DNA of 19,318 nt from SABI01 sp963676605 (GCA_963676605.2 CAXXSP010000022.1:1-19318); one strand, 5' to 3'; shown: positions 1 to 7,638, counted from the stretch's first letter. The notes: generated from the sequence alone by a model not told the origin. Numbers and translations are program-made.

Positions 1-285
1 TGTCTCGCCGAGCGCGACGACACGGTCGTAGGAGGTGAACTCCTGAAGCTTTCTCTCCCAGTTGATCCCCGGGTTTTTTGCTTCGGAGGGACTGACTCCC
101 ACTGCGTGGTAGACGCCTGAGGCTGTCTTGAGATTATCGTAGACGATTTCGAAATCGACCAGGGAGTTACAGATGCTTACGAGGTGTGCGACACTCTTCT
201 GTTTTGCTCTCTGAATAATGAGTAACTGTTCCATCTGGTCTTCATGTATCAACCCTATATGGGCGTGAGTATCAAATAATTTCAT
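1..285 (-). CDS. tatD: TatD-family metal-dependent hydrolase, N-terminal part (runs off left edge)
   Basis: Reading leftward from an ATG at 285, the frame stays open for 95 codons to the edge of the window. The protein begins MKLFDTHAHIG, the DTHxH metal-binding start of the TatD amidohydrolase-fold family. It later has YHAVGVSPSEA, matching the family's 'G.HP' strand, and the visible part ends in VVALGET, matching the family's A(I/L)GE motif that carries another metal ligand. Family members are Mg2+-dependent nucleases acting on DNA or RNA ends in the cytoplasm. The start is supported by an AGGAAA ribosome binding site 5-10 bases upstream and by a strong promoter just before it. The C-terminal two thirds lie outside the window. 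It is divergent from the PSP1 gene, and these two families are also near neighbours in Firmicutes. The family call is firm; the exact substrate is unknown. Confidence 0.88.
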   Translation of the reverse strand, partial: MKLFDTHAHIGLIHEDQMEQLLIIQRAKQKSVAHLVSICNSLVDFEIVYDNLKTASGVYHAVGVSPSEAKNPGINWERKLQEFTSYDRVVALGET

Positions 286-301
286 GATTTTTCCTAGTTC
301 G

Positions 302-330
302 ATTACATATACATCTGTTCTAGATGTCAA
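302..330 (-). promoter_or_regulatory. Sigma-70-type promoter for tatD
   Basis: On the minus strand TTGACA (330-325) is followed by a 17-base spacer and TGTAAT (307-302). That is a perfect -35 and a 5/6 match at -10. Transcription should start near 295, leaving only about ten bases before the tatD ATG at 285, just enough for the AGGAAA ribosome binding site. Confidence 0.65.
311..327. promoter_or_regulatory. Inverted repeat inside the tatD promoter spacer (possible operator)
   Basis: ACATCT (311-316) and AGATGT (322-327) form a perfect 6-base inverted repeat around GTTCT. It sits between the -10 and -35 of the tatD promoter and overlaps the -35 by three bases. This is where a dimeric repressor would block polymerase. 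No regulator is identified, and a short palindrome can occur by chance. Confidence 0.3.
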
Positions 331-378
331 CAACAAGATATCATGAACCTACTGTCCGGTCAAGGCGGAGTCTTAGGT

Positions 379-407
379 TTGACAATTTTGACGGTACATG
401 GTAATTT
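379..407 (+). promoter_or_regulatory. Possible promoter for the PSP1 gene
   Basis: TTGACA (379-384), a 17-base spacer and TAATTT (402-407) lie upstream of the PSP1 reading frame. The -35 is perfect and the -10 is weak. The interval 286-456 between tatD and PSP1 otherwise holds a TTTAA/TTAAA inverted repeat (405-420) and a GGAAATA tandem duplication (442-455). The latter supplies a good ribosome binding site for an ATG at 457. Confidence 0.35.
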
Positions 408-456
408 AAGACATGTTAAAGAGTTGTAATACTTCCCCATAGGAAATAGGAAATAG

Positions 457-1580
457 ATGAGTAAGAACAAGCCCTCGCAGTAACGATAGGCATGATAATA
501 AACCGGAAGAGAGAGGGCAGGGATCACGGCGAATACGGGTTCGTATATCTGGTGAAATCTCCTGTCAGTAACGATATCACGGTGTGTGTGCATTCGAGAC
601 GAAGCTGAAGAAGCAGGATAAGGTTATTTATCCCTCACGGTTCGGTCTTGATTTCGGTGTGGTGATCGGTTTCGACCGGTTCACTCGGACAGTATGAACC
701 CGGCTCGGTGGAGTGTCACGGAGCCTGTCTTCATGCAGAGCAGCCGGAAGATGTCTTCGCGGTGAATGAGGATCTGCTTGCTTCAAGCGATGATCTCGGA
801 ATCGAGGTGGAAGAGGGCGAAGAGGCTCCTCCCGAAATGCGTGAGCATGTTGTCTCGGAAGCTGAGAAACAGGATCCGGAGATCGTGAAGGTCTCAGGTG
901 ATATCGACTGGATCGAGCGTATAGCGGATGAGGAGGACCTCGACAGATTCTCCCTTCTCGAGGACCAGGAGCAGGAAGCTCTCGTCCTCTGCCGTGAGAA
1001 GGTTGTCCAGCACAAGCTCGATATGAAACTGGTCAGCGCCCATTACCTTTTCGGAGAAGCGAAGATCGTCTTCTTCTTCACAAGCGCGAACCGTGTAGAT
1101 TTCCGTGATCTCGTGAGAGATCTCGTCTCGGTATTCAAGATCAGGATCGAACTTCGACAGATCGGCGTCCGTGACGAATCACGTGTCCTCGGCGGTCTTG
1201 CGGTGTGCGGAAGAGATTACTGCTGCCACTGCCTGTCCGATAAGCTGAACCCGGTATCGATCAAGATGGCGAAGGAGCAGAACCTCTCGCTGAACTCGAC
1301 GAAAATCAGCGGTCCCTGCGGACGGCTGCTCTGCTGCCTTTCCTATGAGTATAATTTCTACGTTGAGGAGAAAAAATCCTTCCCAACAGAAGGAAGCCGA
1401 TTGAGAGTCCTCGGAGAGACGATGAGAATCAGTGAAGTGAATATTCTCAGCCGTAAAATTACGCTCACATCTCCTGACGGACGTCACCTGAGTATTCCCG
1501 CGAAGGAAATTACCTTCGATGAAAACAATAAAAGATGGGAAGTGAATAGAGCATATGTGGAAGAATTTCTTTCAACTTGA
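457..1580 (+). pseudogene. PSP1-domain protein (YaaT/RicT family), frameshifted near its 5' end
   Basis: The long intact part (708-1580) carries the PSP1 signature: GLAVCGRDYCCHC, then PVSIKMAKEQNLSLN and KISGPCGRLLCCLSYE, with the cysteine pairs intact. The expected N-terminal strand lies upstream in other frames. Frame 3 from about 492 reads YLVKSPVSNDITV. Frame 2 reads FETKLKKQDKV and then IYPSRFGLDFGVVIG, the usual PSP1 entry (ending TRFGLD.GVV). Joining them needs removal of one GT from the GTGTGTGTG run at 582-590 and of one base near 669-692. A better-placed start, ATG at 457 behind an AGGAAA site, would need up to two further one-base corrections. In Bacillus the homologue YaaT is a [4Fe-4S] RicT-type protein in the Y-complex that assists RNase Y. 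The family is certain. Whether the gene is truly broken or mis-sequenced is open. The ACLHAEQPEDVF segment has no counterpart I recognise. Confidence 0.75.
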
Positions 1581-1602
1581 GGAAAAGAAGTAAACTATTG
1601 TA

Positions 1603-1631
1603 TTGACCGATTTTAGGGAAAGTGATATGTT
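1603..1631 (+). promoter_or_regulatory. Promoter of the rpsT operon
   Basis: TTGACC (1603-1608), a 17-base spacer and TATGTT (1626-1631) lie about 80 bases before the rpsT start. A second TATAAT hexamer at 1676-1681 has no good -35 partner. The interval 1581-1708 holds no other feature I can support. Confidence 0.55.
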
Positions 1632-1708
1632 GTGTATCCGTTGGCCGTGAAAGATGTGCCGATCCCGTATATCTATATAATATTACAAGAAAGCGTTGGA
1701 GGTATAAC

Positions 1709-1978
1709 GTGAATAATAGCAGTTCAGCAGCTAAGAGAATGCGACAGAACGAGAAAAAAAGATTAAGAAACAGAGAAACCAAGAGTGCTGTGAGAACAGC
1801 CATCAAGAATTTCAGAGTAGCAGCTTCAGGTGCTGACACCGCTGTTGCCAAAGAGAAGTTCGATCTCGCAATCAAGCTCCTCGATACAGCAGGTTCAAAG
1901 GGTATCTACCACGCCAACACTGTCTCGAGAAAGAAATCACGCTTAACAGCCCAGTTCAATGCAGTGGAGCAGGCATAA
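1709..1978 (+). CDS. rpsT: 30S ribosomal protein S20
   Basis: This 89-residue basic protein begins MNNSSSAAKRMRQNEKKRLR, the standard S20 N-terminus (family usual length about 87). It ends with the conserved helix containing KGIYHANTVSRKKSRLT, close to the family 'G.IHKNTA.R.KSRL'. S20 binds 16S rRNA early in small-subunit assembly. A GTG at 1709 is chosen as the start because GGAGG lies six bases before it. An in-frame extension back to 1622 is open but runs through the promoter and looks nothing like S20. It is followed at close range by the HU-type gene, as in treponemes. Confidence 0.95.
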   Translation: MNNSSSAAKRMRQNEKKRLRNRETKSAVRTAIKNFRVAASGADTAVAKEKFDLAIKLLDTAGSKGIYHANTVSRKKSRLTAQFNAVEQA

Positions 1979-1996
1979 AAGATACTGTCTTTTTTC
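1977..1996 (+). terminator. Weak A/T hairpin with T run after rpsT (possible partial terminator)
   Basis: AAAAGA (1977-1982) can pair with TCTTTT (1988-1993) around TACTG, leading into a run of T up to 1995. The stem is A/T only, so it is at best an attenuator that lets polymerase through to the HU gene. Confidence 0.25.
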
Positions 1997-2025
1997 TAAA
2001 CCGCGATTGATTGAGGAGAACGTTC

Positions 2026-2337
2026 ATGGCGAATAATAAATTAACCAAAGCAGAGATCATCGACAGTATTCAGGAGAAGCTCGGTGTGCCGAGACCTGAT
2101 GTCCATAATGTTATCGATGAATTCTTCGAGGAAGTAAAGAAGGGTCTTGAACAGGACCGTGTTATCGAGTTGAGAGGCTTCGGAACCTTTGAAGTCAGAA
2201 CCCGAAAGGGAAGAGACAAAGCAAGAAACCCCAAAACGGGAGAGCTCGTTGCGGTTGATACCCACGGAGTTGCAATCTTCAGACCCGGTAAGGAACTGAA
2301 GGACTTTGTCTGGAAACTCAGAGAAAACGACAAATAA
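2026..2337 (+). CDS. hup: HU/IHF-family nucleoid DNA-binding protein
   Basis: This 103-residue protein has the full HU/IHF fold: helix pair KLTKAEIIDSIQEKLG, then RGFGTFEVRTRKGRDKARNPKTG covering the beta arm and its conserved ARNPKTG tip, then FRPGKELKDFVW. The IHF/HU dimer inserts the arm prolines into the minor groove and bends DNA, so the protein is expected on the nucleoid. The chosen ATG at 2026 follows GAGGAG eight bases upstream. An in-frame ATG at 2011 lies before that site and is unlikely. The sequence has features of both HU and IHF subunits, so I do not assign a subtype. lnt follows after six bases, suggesting cotranscription. Confidence 0.93.
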   Translation: MANNKLTKAEIIDSIQEKLGVPRPDVHNVIDEFFEEVKKGLEQDRVIELRGFGTFEVRTRKGRDKARNPKTGELVAVDTHGVAIFRPGKELKDFVWKLRENDK

Positions 2338-2343
2338 GATACT

Positions 2344-3997
2344 GTGAATACCCTGTATCGTCATAGTGCAAAGAGTTATCTTATAGAAATCGCTGTCCTT
2401 ATAGGTACAGCGATATTCTTTTCCTTCGCCTTTCCCGGCTTCCTCTCCACCGAGGGGATAGGCTTTATCGCCTTTTTCGCCGTCATCCCTCTCTTTGCTG
2501 TCATCCGGCACACAAGCTGGAAAGCCATCGTCCCGTACGGATTCCTGTACGGGTTCACTTTTTATACCTGCTTTAACTACTGGCTCACCACCTTCCATCC
2601 GCTCGCGATTCTCCTCGTTCCCATTATCAAGGGAGGAGAGATGCTGGCGCTGTTCCCGGCTCTCAAGGCCGCTGACTCGCTCTCAAAGCGCTTCGGCTTC
2701 CTGATTCAGTCGGTGATCTGGGTGGCCTACGCCTACCTGAGTCAGTCCTGGTTCGCCGGCTATCCCTACGGTACCATAGCCTATGCTGCATGGGAGTATC
2801 TGCCGTTTATTCAGATTGCGGCTTTCTCGGGTATCTGGGGCGTCACCTTCCTCATGATACTTCCCCAGGCTTTCCTGGGAGCCTTCGTCAGCGATTATGT
2901 CTCTTCGCAGGTGAAACCTTCACTCACAACCCACCTCAGGAAGAACCTCGTGACCGTTGTTCTTTTTGCGGCAGCCATACTGGGTACCCTCATCTACCGG
3001 GTTCATCACCCTTCATACCTGGGATAACCGGGAAGAGGACAACACCTGGCGAGTGGCAACGATACAGCACAGTGCCGACAGCTGGAAGGGCGGGTACACA
3101 ACCTACAAGAGAAACTTCAACACTCTCCGGACTCTTTCCCTCGAAGCGATGAAGGAAAACCCCGACATGGTGCTCTGGTCAGAGACCGCCTTCGTCCCTT
3201 CGGTTGCATGGCACATGACCTACAGACCCGTTGAAGCGACAGCCGAGCTCGTCGAGGAGTTCATCGACTTCGGAACGAGCCTTCCCGTTCCCCTTCTGAC
3301 AGGGAACCCCGAAGGCGTGAAGGAAGATGAGAGCCTGCCCCCGGTACTCGATGACGGTTCCTGGAACAGAACGGATTATAATACCGTCATCATGTTCGAG
3401 GACGGAAAGATCAAGAAGACCTACAGGAAACAACATCTGGTTCCCTTCACCGAACACTTTCCCTATGAGAAGGAGCTTCCCTGGCTGTACAACCTTCTTC
3501 TTGCCAATGATTATAACTGGTGGGAGACGGGGTATGACCCGGTCGTATTCGAGACTGACGAAGGGGTTCACTTCTCTACACCGATCTGCTTCGAGGATGT
3601 CTTCGGCTATCTGACGGCAGGTTTCGTGAAGAACGGAGCGGATGTGATTGTGAATATGACGAATGACAGCTGGTCCGGAGCCGTATCGGCAGAGATGCAG
3701 CACTTCGCCATGGCTGTCTTCCGTTCCATCGAGACGAGAAAGAGTACCATCAGGGGAACGAACTCGGGTATCACAGCCCTTATTCTTCCCACCGGACGGT
3801 ATGAGGATCCCATGGAGCCCTTCACAAAGGGTTGGAACATCTACGATGTCCCGGTCTTTGAAACAGGGGAGGACACCTTCTATACCCTCCATGACGATAT
3901 CCTTGCGAAGAGTGCGGTCTATCTCTCCTTCGCTCTTCTCGCCATCCTGATCGGTGCAAAGGTCATATCCGTATTCGTAAGGAAAAAACATGAGTAA
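2344..3997 (+). pseudogene. lnt: Apolipoprotein N-acyltransferase, interrupted by one frameshift
   Basis: Lnt adds the third acyl chain to the N-terminal cysteine of lipoproteins on the periplasmic side of the inner membrane. The first part (2344-3027) is a multi-span membrane region of about 220 residues, including WFAGYPYGTIAYAAWEY, close to the Lnt 'G.PW...GY.q' region. The second part, in the next frame, is the nitrilase-fold domain with all three catalytic residues: Glu in VLWSETAF, Lys in TYRKQHLVPFTEHFP, Cys in TPICFEDVFG. A last membrane helix near the C-terminus is also present. Skipping one base in CCGGG (2997-3001) joins LGTLIY to GFITLHTWDN and gives about 550 residues, a normal length. 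As given, the catalytic domain would not be made. The start is a GTG six bases after hup with only a weak ribosome binding site. The 3' end overlaps cinA by eight bases. Confidence 0.87.
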
Positions 3998-5261
3998 TGA
4001 GACACTGAACGTTTCGCTGTTCATTATCGGTACTGAAATCACCCGGGGGATCATCCAGGACAAACACGTGGCAACGATCACGAAGGAGCTGACAAACCTC
4101 GGTTTCCATGTGAACAGAGTCCTCATCGTCCCTGATGATGAGAAGCTGAACGAAGAGTTCCTCTTCTCTCTCACTGACTCCTCTCTCGTCATCGTCACCG
4201 GCGGCCTCGGGCCTACAAGCGACGACATGACCCGGTCAATCATCGCTTCCGCTGCAGGTGTTGAACTTGCCGTGCATCAGGGAGCCTACGACACTCTTTA
4301 CAGAAGAATCGGGGACCGCATCAACGGCGCGAACCTCAGACAGGTTCAGATTCCCGAAGGGTTCACCGTCATCGAAAACGATAACGGAACAGCCCCCGGC
4401 TTCTGGGGAAAAGTGCAGAGAGAGGGTAGGGAGATCACCGTCTTCGCCCTTCCCGGACCTCCGAGGGAGCTTCACCCGATGCTCCATGCGGATGTCCTTC
4501 CCCTTCTTTCCACGATGAGCGGGAAGGGAAGTGTCGAGAGAGACGAGTACTCTGTCTACCTCACCCCTGAATCAAAGCTCGAAGAGATCGTCGCCTCCCA
4601 TGCCGCAGAGGGCATATCCTGGGGGACGCGGGTACAGGAGTACCGTATCAGCCTCTATCTCTCGGGTGGAACACCGGATCAGAGAAACGAACTCATCAGG
4701 AAGGTGAGAGAAGATCTCGGTCCTCACCTGGTTGAGAGTGGAGATGTCGAGATTCTTGACCGTTTTGTCAACCTCCTCAGTGCGAAGAATCTCACCGTAT
4801 CGACAGCTGAATCATGTACCGGCGGTATGATCGGAAAGATCCTCACCGACAGGAGTGGCAGCAGTGCCTACTTTGACTCATCTTTCGTCACCTACTCGAA
4901 TGAAGCGAAGATGAAGATGCTCGGCGTCTCTTCCTCCACCCTTGATACCTTCGGAGCTGTTTCCGGTGAAACCGTGATAGAGATGGCGGATGGCGCGCGA
5001 GGACACTCCTCGAGTTCTCTCTCGTTCTCCGTGAGCGGTATTGCCGGCCCCGAAGGAGGCACAGAGGAGAAACCCGTGGGAACCGTCTGGTTCGGTTTCT
5101 CTTCTGAAAAAAGAGCCTCAGCGGCCGTAAAACTTCAGTTTACCACCTATGGAAGGGCTTCCGTACGCAGACGTGCAGCCCTTGCAGCTATTTTCCTCGC
5201 TTACTTATATGAGAGCGGGGATGAGTTGCTTGACATAGTCGGTAAGTGGCAATATATTTAA
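3990..5261 (+). CDS. cinA: CinA-like protein: nicotinamide-nucleotide amidase with competence/damage-inducible domain
   Basis: This 423-residue protein has the standard two-domain CinA layout. Residues 1-170 form the MoaB-like COG1058 domain, with IIGTEITRGIIQDKH and VTGGLGPTSDDMT followed by ALPGPPRELHPML. The C-terminal domain (about 265-415) is the PncC amidase, with STAESCTGGMIGKILTDRSG and SVSGIAGPEGGTEEKPVGTVW. PncC deamidates NMN to nicotinic acid mononucleotide in NAD recycling, and the N-terminal domain can act as an ADP-ribose pyrophosphatase. Length and motifs are normal. The ATG at 3990 overlaps the end of lnt, implying translational coupling. The usual 'GdELl.G' start is GTEITRG here, a mild departure. 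Confidence 0.92.
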   Translation: MSNETLNVSLFIIGTEITRGIIQDKHVATITKELTNLGFHVNRVLIVPDDEKLNEEFLFSLTDSSLVIVTGGLGPTSDDMTRSIIASAAGVELAVHQGAYDTLYRRIGDRINGANLRQVQIPEGFTVIENDNGTAPGFWGKVQREGREITVFALPGPPRELHPMLHADVLPLLSTMSGKGSVERDEYSVYLTPESKLEEIVASHAAEGISWGTRVQEYRISLYLSGGTPDQRNELIRKVREDLGPHLVESGDVEILDRFVNLLSAKNLTVSTAESCTGGMIGKILTDRSGSSAYFDSSFVTYSNEAKMKMLGVSSSTLDTFGAVSGETVIEMADGARGHSSSSLSFSVSGIAGPEGGTEEKPVGTVWFGFSSEKRASAAVKLQFTTYGRASVRRRAALAAIFLAYLYESGDELLDIVGKWQYI

Positions 5262-5314
5262 GACATCCTAAGGGGATGACCCAAATCTGTAGCGACACGT
5301 TCGAATCCCTGTAT

Positions 5315-5349
5315 TTAATTCAACGAACATAACCAATTATAGTTATAAC
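5315..5349 (+). promoter_or_regulatory. AT-rich leader of rho, possible promoter
   Basis: The 134-base gap between cinA and rho (5262-5395) holds TATAGT (5338-5343) and TATAAC (5344-5349) as -10 candidates, with only poor -35 partners such as TTAATT (5315-5320). A small CATCC/GGATG hairpin follows the cinA stop without a T run. Many rho genes are autoregulated in their leader, but nothing in this one proves it. Confidence 0.25.
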
Positions 5350-5395
5350 CGCATGCAGAGCATCCCTTCAACGAAACAATCGTGTGGAGTAATCA

Positions 5396-7239
5396 ATGAC
5401 ATCAGAGTACGATAACGGACCGCAGCTGTTCGACACAGAACCCCAACAGGCAGCCCCTGCAGAACCGGTGAAACCGGCAAAGCGCGTAGTTGTGAAAAAA
5501 AGCGCTGACCAGGGAACTCCTGAAAAAAAGGCCGCGAAAGAGGTCTCTTCAGAAGCTTCTGCGGCGGAGACGGAACCACCGAAACCCAAAAGACGTGGTC
5601 GCCCACCGAAAAATGCTTCCAAGGTGAGCTCTGACGCTGGGACGGAAACAGAAAAAGCCGAAGTGAAAAAGGCTGAAGTGAAGAAGACCCAGAAAAAAGA
5701 AGCCGCTGCACCGGAAGCTCCTTCGGTAGCTCCTTCAGTTTCTGAAGAAGCACCGCAGGCTCCTGTCAAGGAGACCAGGGAGGCAGAACCTCCCAGGCAG
5801 AAAGATGGAGGCGGATCAAACGGGAACAATGCGAACCGCAGACAAAACCGTCAGAAAAACAACAACAACCGTCAGAAAAACAATAATAATTTCCAGAAGA
5901 ACAGAAAGAACAATAGAAACCAGAAGGAAAATACCATTGTAGAACAGTTTGTTGCTGACCCCTCGGTCCCTTCCCTTACGGTGAACGATCTTTCTGTCCT
6001 TACGCTTCCCGAGATGAGAAAAAGAGCGAAGGAGTTCGGCTTTGAAGATGCCGATATCCTGGACCTGAAGAAGCAGGAACTGATCGTTGAGATTCTGAAG
6101 GCACACGCTCAAGCAGGCGGCGTCATCCTGGCGTTCGGCGCACTCGAGATCCTTCCTGACGGATACGGATTCCTCCGTTCCCCCCATAATAACTACCTGA
6201 GCGGAACAGAAGATATATATATATCCATCTCCCAGGTGAAAAGCCTTTCACTTAAAACCGGTGATACCGTACGGTGCCAGATCCGCCCCCCGAAGGATGC
6301 AGAGCGCTACTTCGCCATGATCCGCATCGAGAGCATCAACTATGATCCTCCCGAAGCCTCACGGATCCGTGCCTCCTTCGACTCTCTTACTCCCCTCTCT
6401 ACCCCGACTCCCGGCTCAACCTCGAGACCGAAGATCCCGATATCTCAACACGGATCATCAACCTCTTCGCTCCGATCGGAAAGGGACAGAGATCACTGAT
6501 CGTGGCTCCCCCGAGAGCAGGTAAGACGATCCTTATGCAGAAAATCGCGAATGCGATTACGACCAATCACCCTGAAGTCTATCTGATGGTCCTTCTTATC
6601 GACGAGAGACCGGAGGAAGTGACCGACATGAGAAGAACCGTCAAGGGCGAGGTTATCGCCTCAACCTTCGATGAACAGGCCTCGCGTCACGTCACGGTGG
6701 CCGAGATGGTGATCGAGAAAGCCAAGCGCCTTGTCGAGCACAAGAGAGACGTTGTGATCCTTCTGGACAACATCACACGCCTGGCCCGTGCCTATAACCA
6801 GACCGTACCCGCAAGCGGAAAGATCCTCAGCGGAGGTGTTGACTCCAACGCCCTTCACCGCCCGAAGAGATTCCTCGGAGCGGCAAGAAACATCGAGCAC
6901 GGAGGATCGCTCACGATCATCGCGAACGCGCTTATCGAGACCGGAAGCCGGATGGATGAAGTTATCTTTGAAGAGTTCAAGGGAACCGGTAATAATGAGA
7001 TCGTTCTCGACAGAAGGATGGCTGAACGACGCCTCTATCCTGCGATAAATATCAAGAAGAGCGGAACCCGTCGTGAAGATCTTCTCCTTGCAGAGGATGA
7101 GAACATGAAGATCTGGGCACTGAGAAATGCGATCAATCCTATGGAAGATATCGAGATGACTCAGTTCCTTGTTGACAAAATGAAGAAAACAAAGAATAAT
7201 GAGGCGTTTCTACGATCGATGAACACCTCGATGATGTAG
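5396..7239 (+). pseudogene. rho: Transcription termination factor Rho with long disordered N-terminus, interrupted by one frameshift
   Basis: Rho is a hexameric RNA helicase that ends transcription. Residues 1-180 form a low-complexity extension: an Ala/Pro/Glu/Lys part with an AT-hook-like RRGRPPK (66-72), then an Asn-rich stretch (142-179) with RQKNNNN twice. Next come the Rho_N helices (LPEMRKRAKEFGF) and the RNA-binding cold-shock-like domain (ILPDGYGFLRSP, then GTEDIYIS). The ATPase core follows in another frame: Walker A APPRAGKT, Walker B VVILLDN, Q loop PASGKILSGGVD, R loop GTGNNEIVLDRR. Removing one CT from CTCTCT (6395-6400) restores LTPLYPDSRL, aligning without gaps with the usual LTPL..SRL, and gives about 613 residues. 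As given, translation stops at 6499 and no ATPase domain is made. The GTG at 6502 lies beside Walker A and is not a natural start. The 5396 start has a GGAG site. Confidence 0.9.
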
Positions 7240-7258
7240 AACGGTTGAAATGAAAGCA

Positions 7259-7292
7259 ATTCTCTGTCAAGACACAGATCGTAGCAGAGAAT
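7259..7292 (+). promoter_or_regulatory. Stem-loop in the rpmE leader
   Basis: ATTCTCTG (7259-7266) and CAGAGAAT (7285-7292) form a perfect 8-base stem. A competing smaller hairpin pairs TCTGT (7263-7267) with ACAGA (7274-7278). Both lie in the 79-base gap between rho and rpmE, just before the GGAGGAAG ribosome binding site (7307-7314). Mutually exclusive pairings next to a ribosomal-protein start suggest leader-mediated control, which is known for L31 in other phyla. This is an inference from pairing alone. Confidence 0.4.
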
Positions 7293-7318
7293 ACCAGAAT
7301 AGATGTGGAGGAAGTAAT

Positions 7319-7522
7319 ATGAAAGAGGGAATCCATCCCAAGTATGACATGACAACAGTGACCTGCGCCTGCGGGAACACATTTGAGACGAAGTCGACAA
7401 GCAAGAAGCTTGATGTAGAAATCTGCAGTGCCTGTCACCCGTTCTTTACCGGTACGCAGAAACTCGTTGACACCACCGGACGTGTTGAGAGATTCAAGAA
7501 AAAGTACGGTATCAAGGAATAA
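7319..7522 (+). CDS. rpmE: 50S ribosomal protein L31, zinc-binding (C+) type
   Basis: This 67-residue protein begins MKEGIHPKYD and contains TCACGNTFETKST and ICSACHPFFTGTQKLVDTTGRVERF, a textbook L31. The four cysteines (two in CAC, two in CSAC) are the zinc ligands, so this is the zinc-containing C+ form rather than the zinc-independent paralogue. L31 bridges the central protuberance of the large subunit to the small subunit. The ATG at 7319 follows a strong GGAGGAAG site. An open extension back to 7250 runs through the leader hairpin and is not L31-like. The rho-rpmE neighbourhood is shared with treponemes. Confidence 0.96.
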   Translation: MKEGIHPKYDMTTVTCACGNTFETKSTSKKLDVEICSACHPFFTGTQKLVDTTGRVERFKKKYGIKE

Positions 7523-7550
7523 TAGACACCTGATATACATTGCTTACACA

Positions 7551-7589
7551 AGAGACTGTCGTTGCTTCTTTGACGATAGTCTCTTTTTT
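7551..7589 (+). terminator. Intrinsic terminator after rpmE
   Basis: AGAGACTGTCG (7551-7561) pairs with CGATAGTCTCT (7574-7584) over 11 base pairs with a single G-U wobble. The loop has twelve bases, and the stem is followed by six T (7584-7589). It closes the rho-rpmE transcription unit. Confidence 0.85.
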
Positions 7590-7590
7590 G

Positions 7591-7619
7591 TTGCAATCAG
7601 AGTGCTGGTAAAATAAAAT
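7591..7619 (+). promoter_or_regulatory. Promoter of the GHMP-like/surE/ykgJ unit
   Basis: TTGCAA (7591-7596), a 17-base spacer and TAAAAT (7614-7619) lie directly after the rpmE terminator. Transcription should start near 7626, giving a leader of about 13 bases with an AAAGGAAG ribosome binding site before the ATG at 7639. Confidence 0.6.
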
Positions 7620-7638
7620 AAAGAGACAAAAGGAAGCT

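Noticed and set aside
360..593. A 77-codon open frame on the minus strand in the tatD-PSP1 gap
   Set aside because: It covers the PSP1 promoter and 5' end, has no family resemblance and no convincing ribosome binding site. The opposite strand carries recognisable PSP1 sequence.
3179..4243. A 354-codon open frame on the minus strand opposite lnt and cinA
   Set aside because: It spans two clearly real plus-strand genes and shows no motifs. It is a by-product of their codon use.
5290..5320. A tRNA T-arm-like GTTCGAATCC (5299-5308) in the cinA-rho gap, possibly a tRNA or tmRNA remnant
   Set aside because: The flanking bases do not form a proper T stem, and no anticodon arm, acceptor stem or CCA can be drawn. 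Best treated as chance.
6392..6405. Programmed ribosomal frameshifting as the explanation for the rho break
   Set aside because: There is no slippery heptamer of the usual kind, no following pseudoknot I can see, and no known precedent in rho. A CT-unit gain explains it more simply.
6502..7239. The rho 3' part as an independent gene starting at GTG 6502
   Set aside because: The putative start lies directly at the Walker A motif with no ribosome binding site, and the conserved LTPL..SRL segment lies upstream in the same frame.
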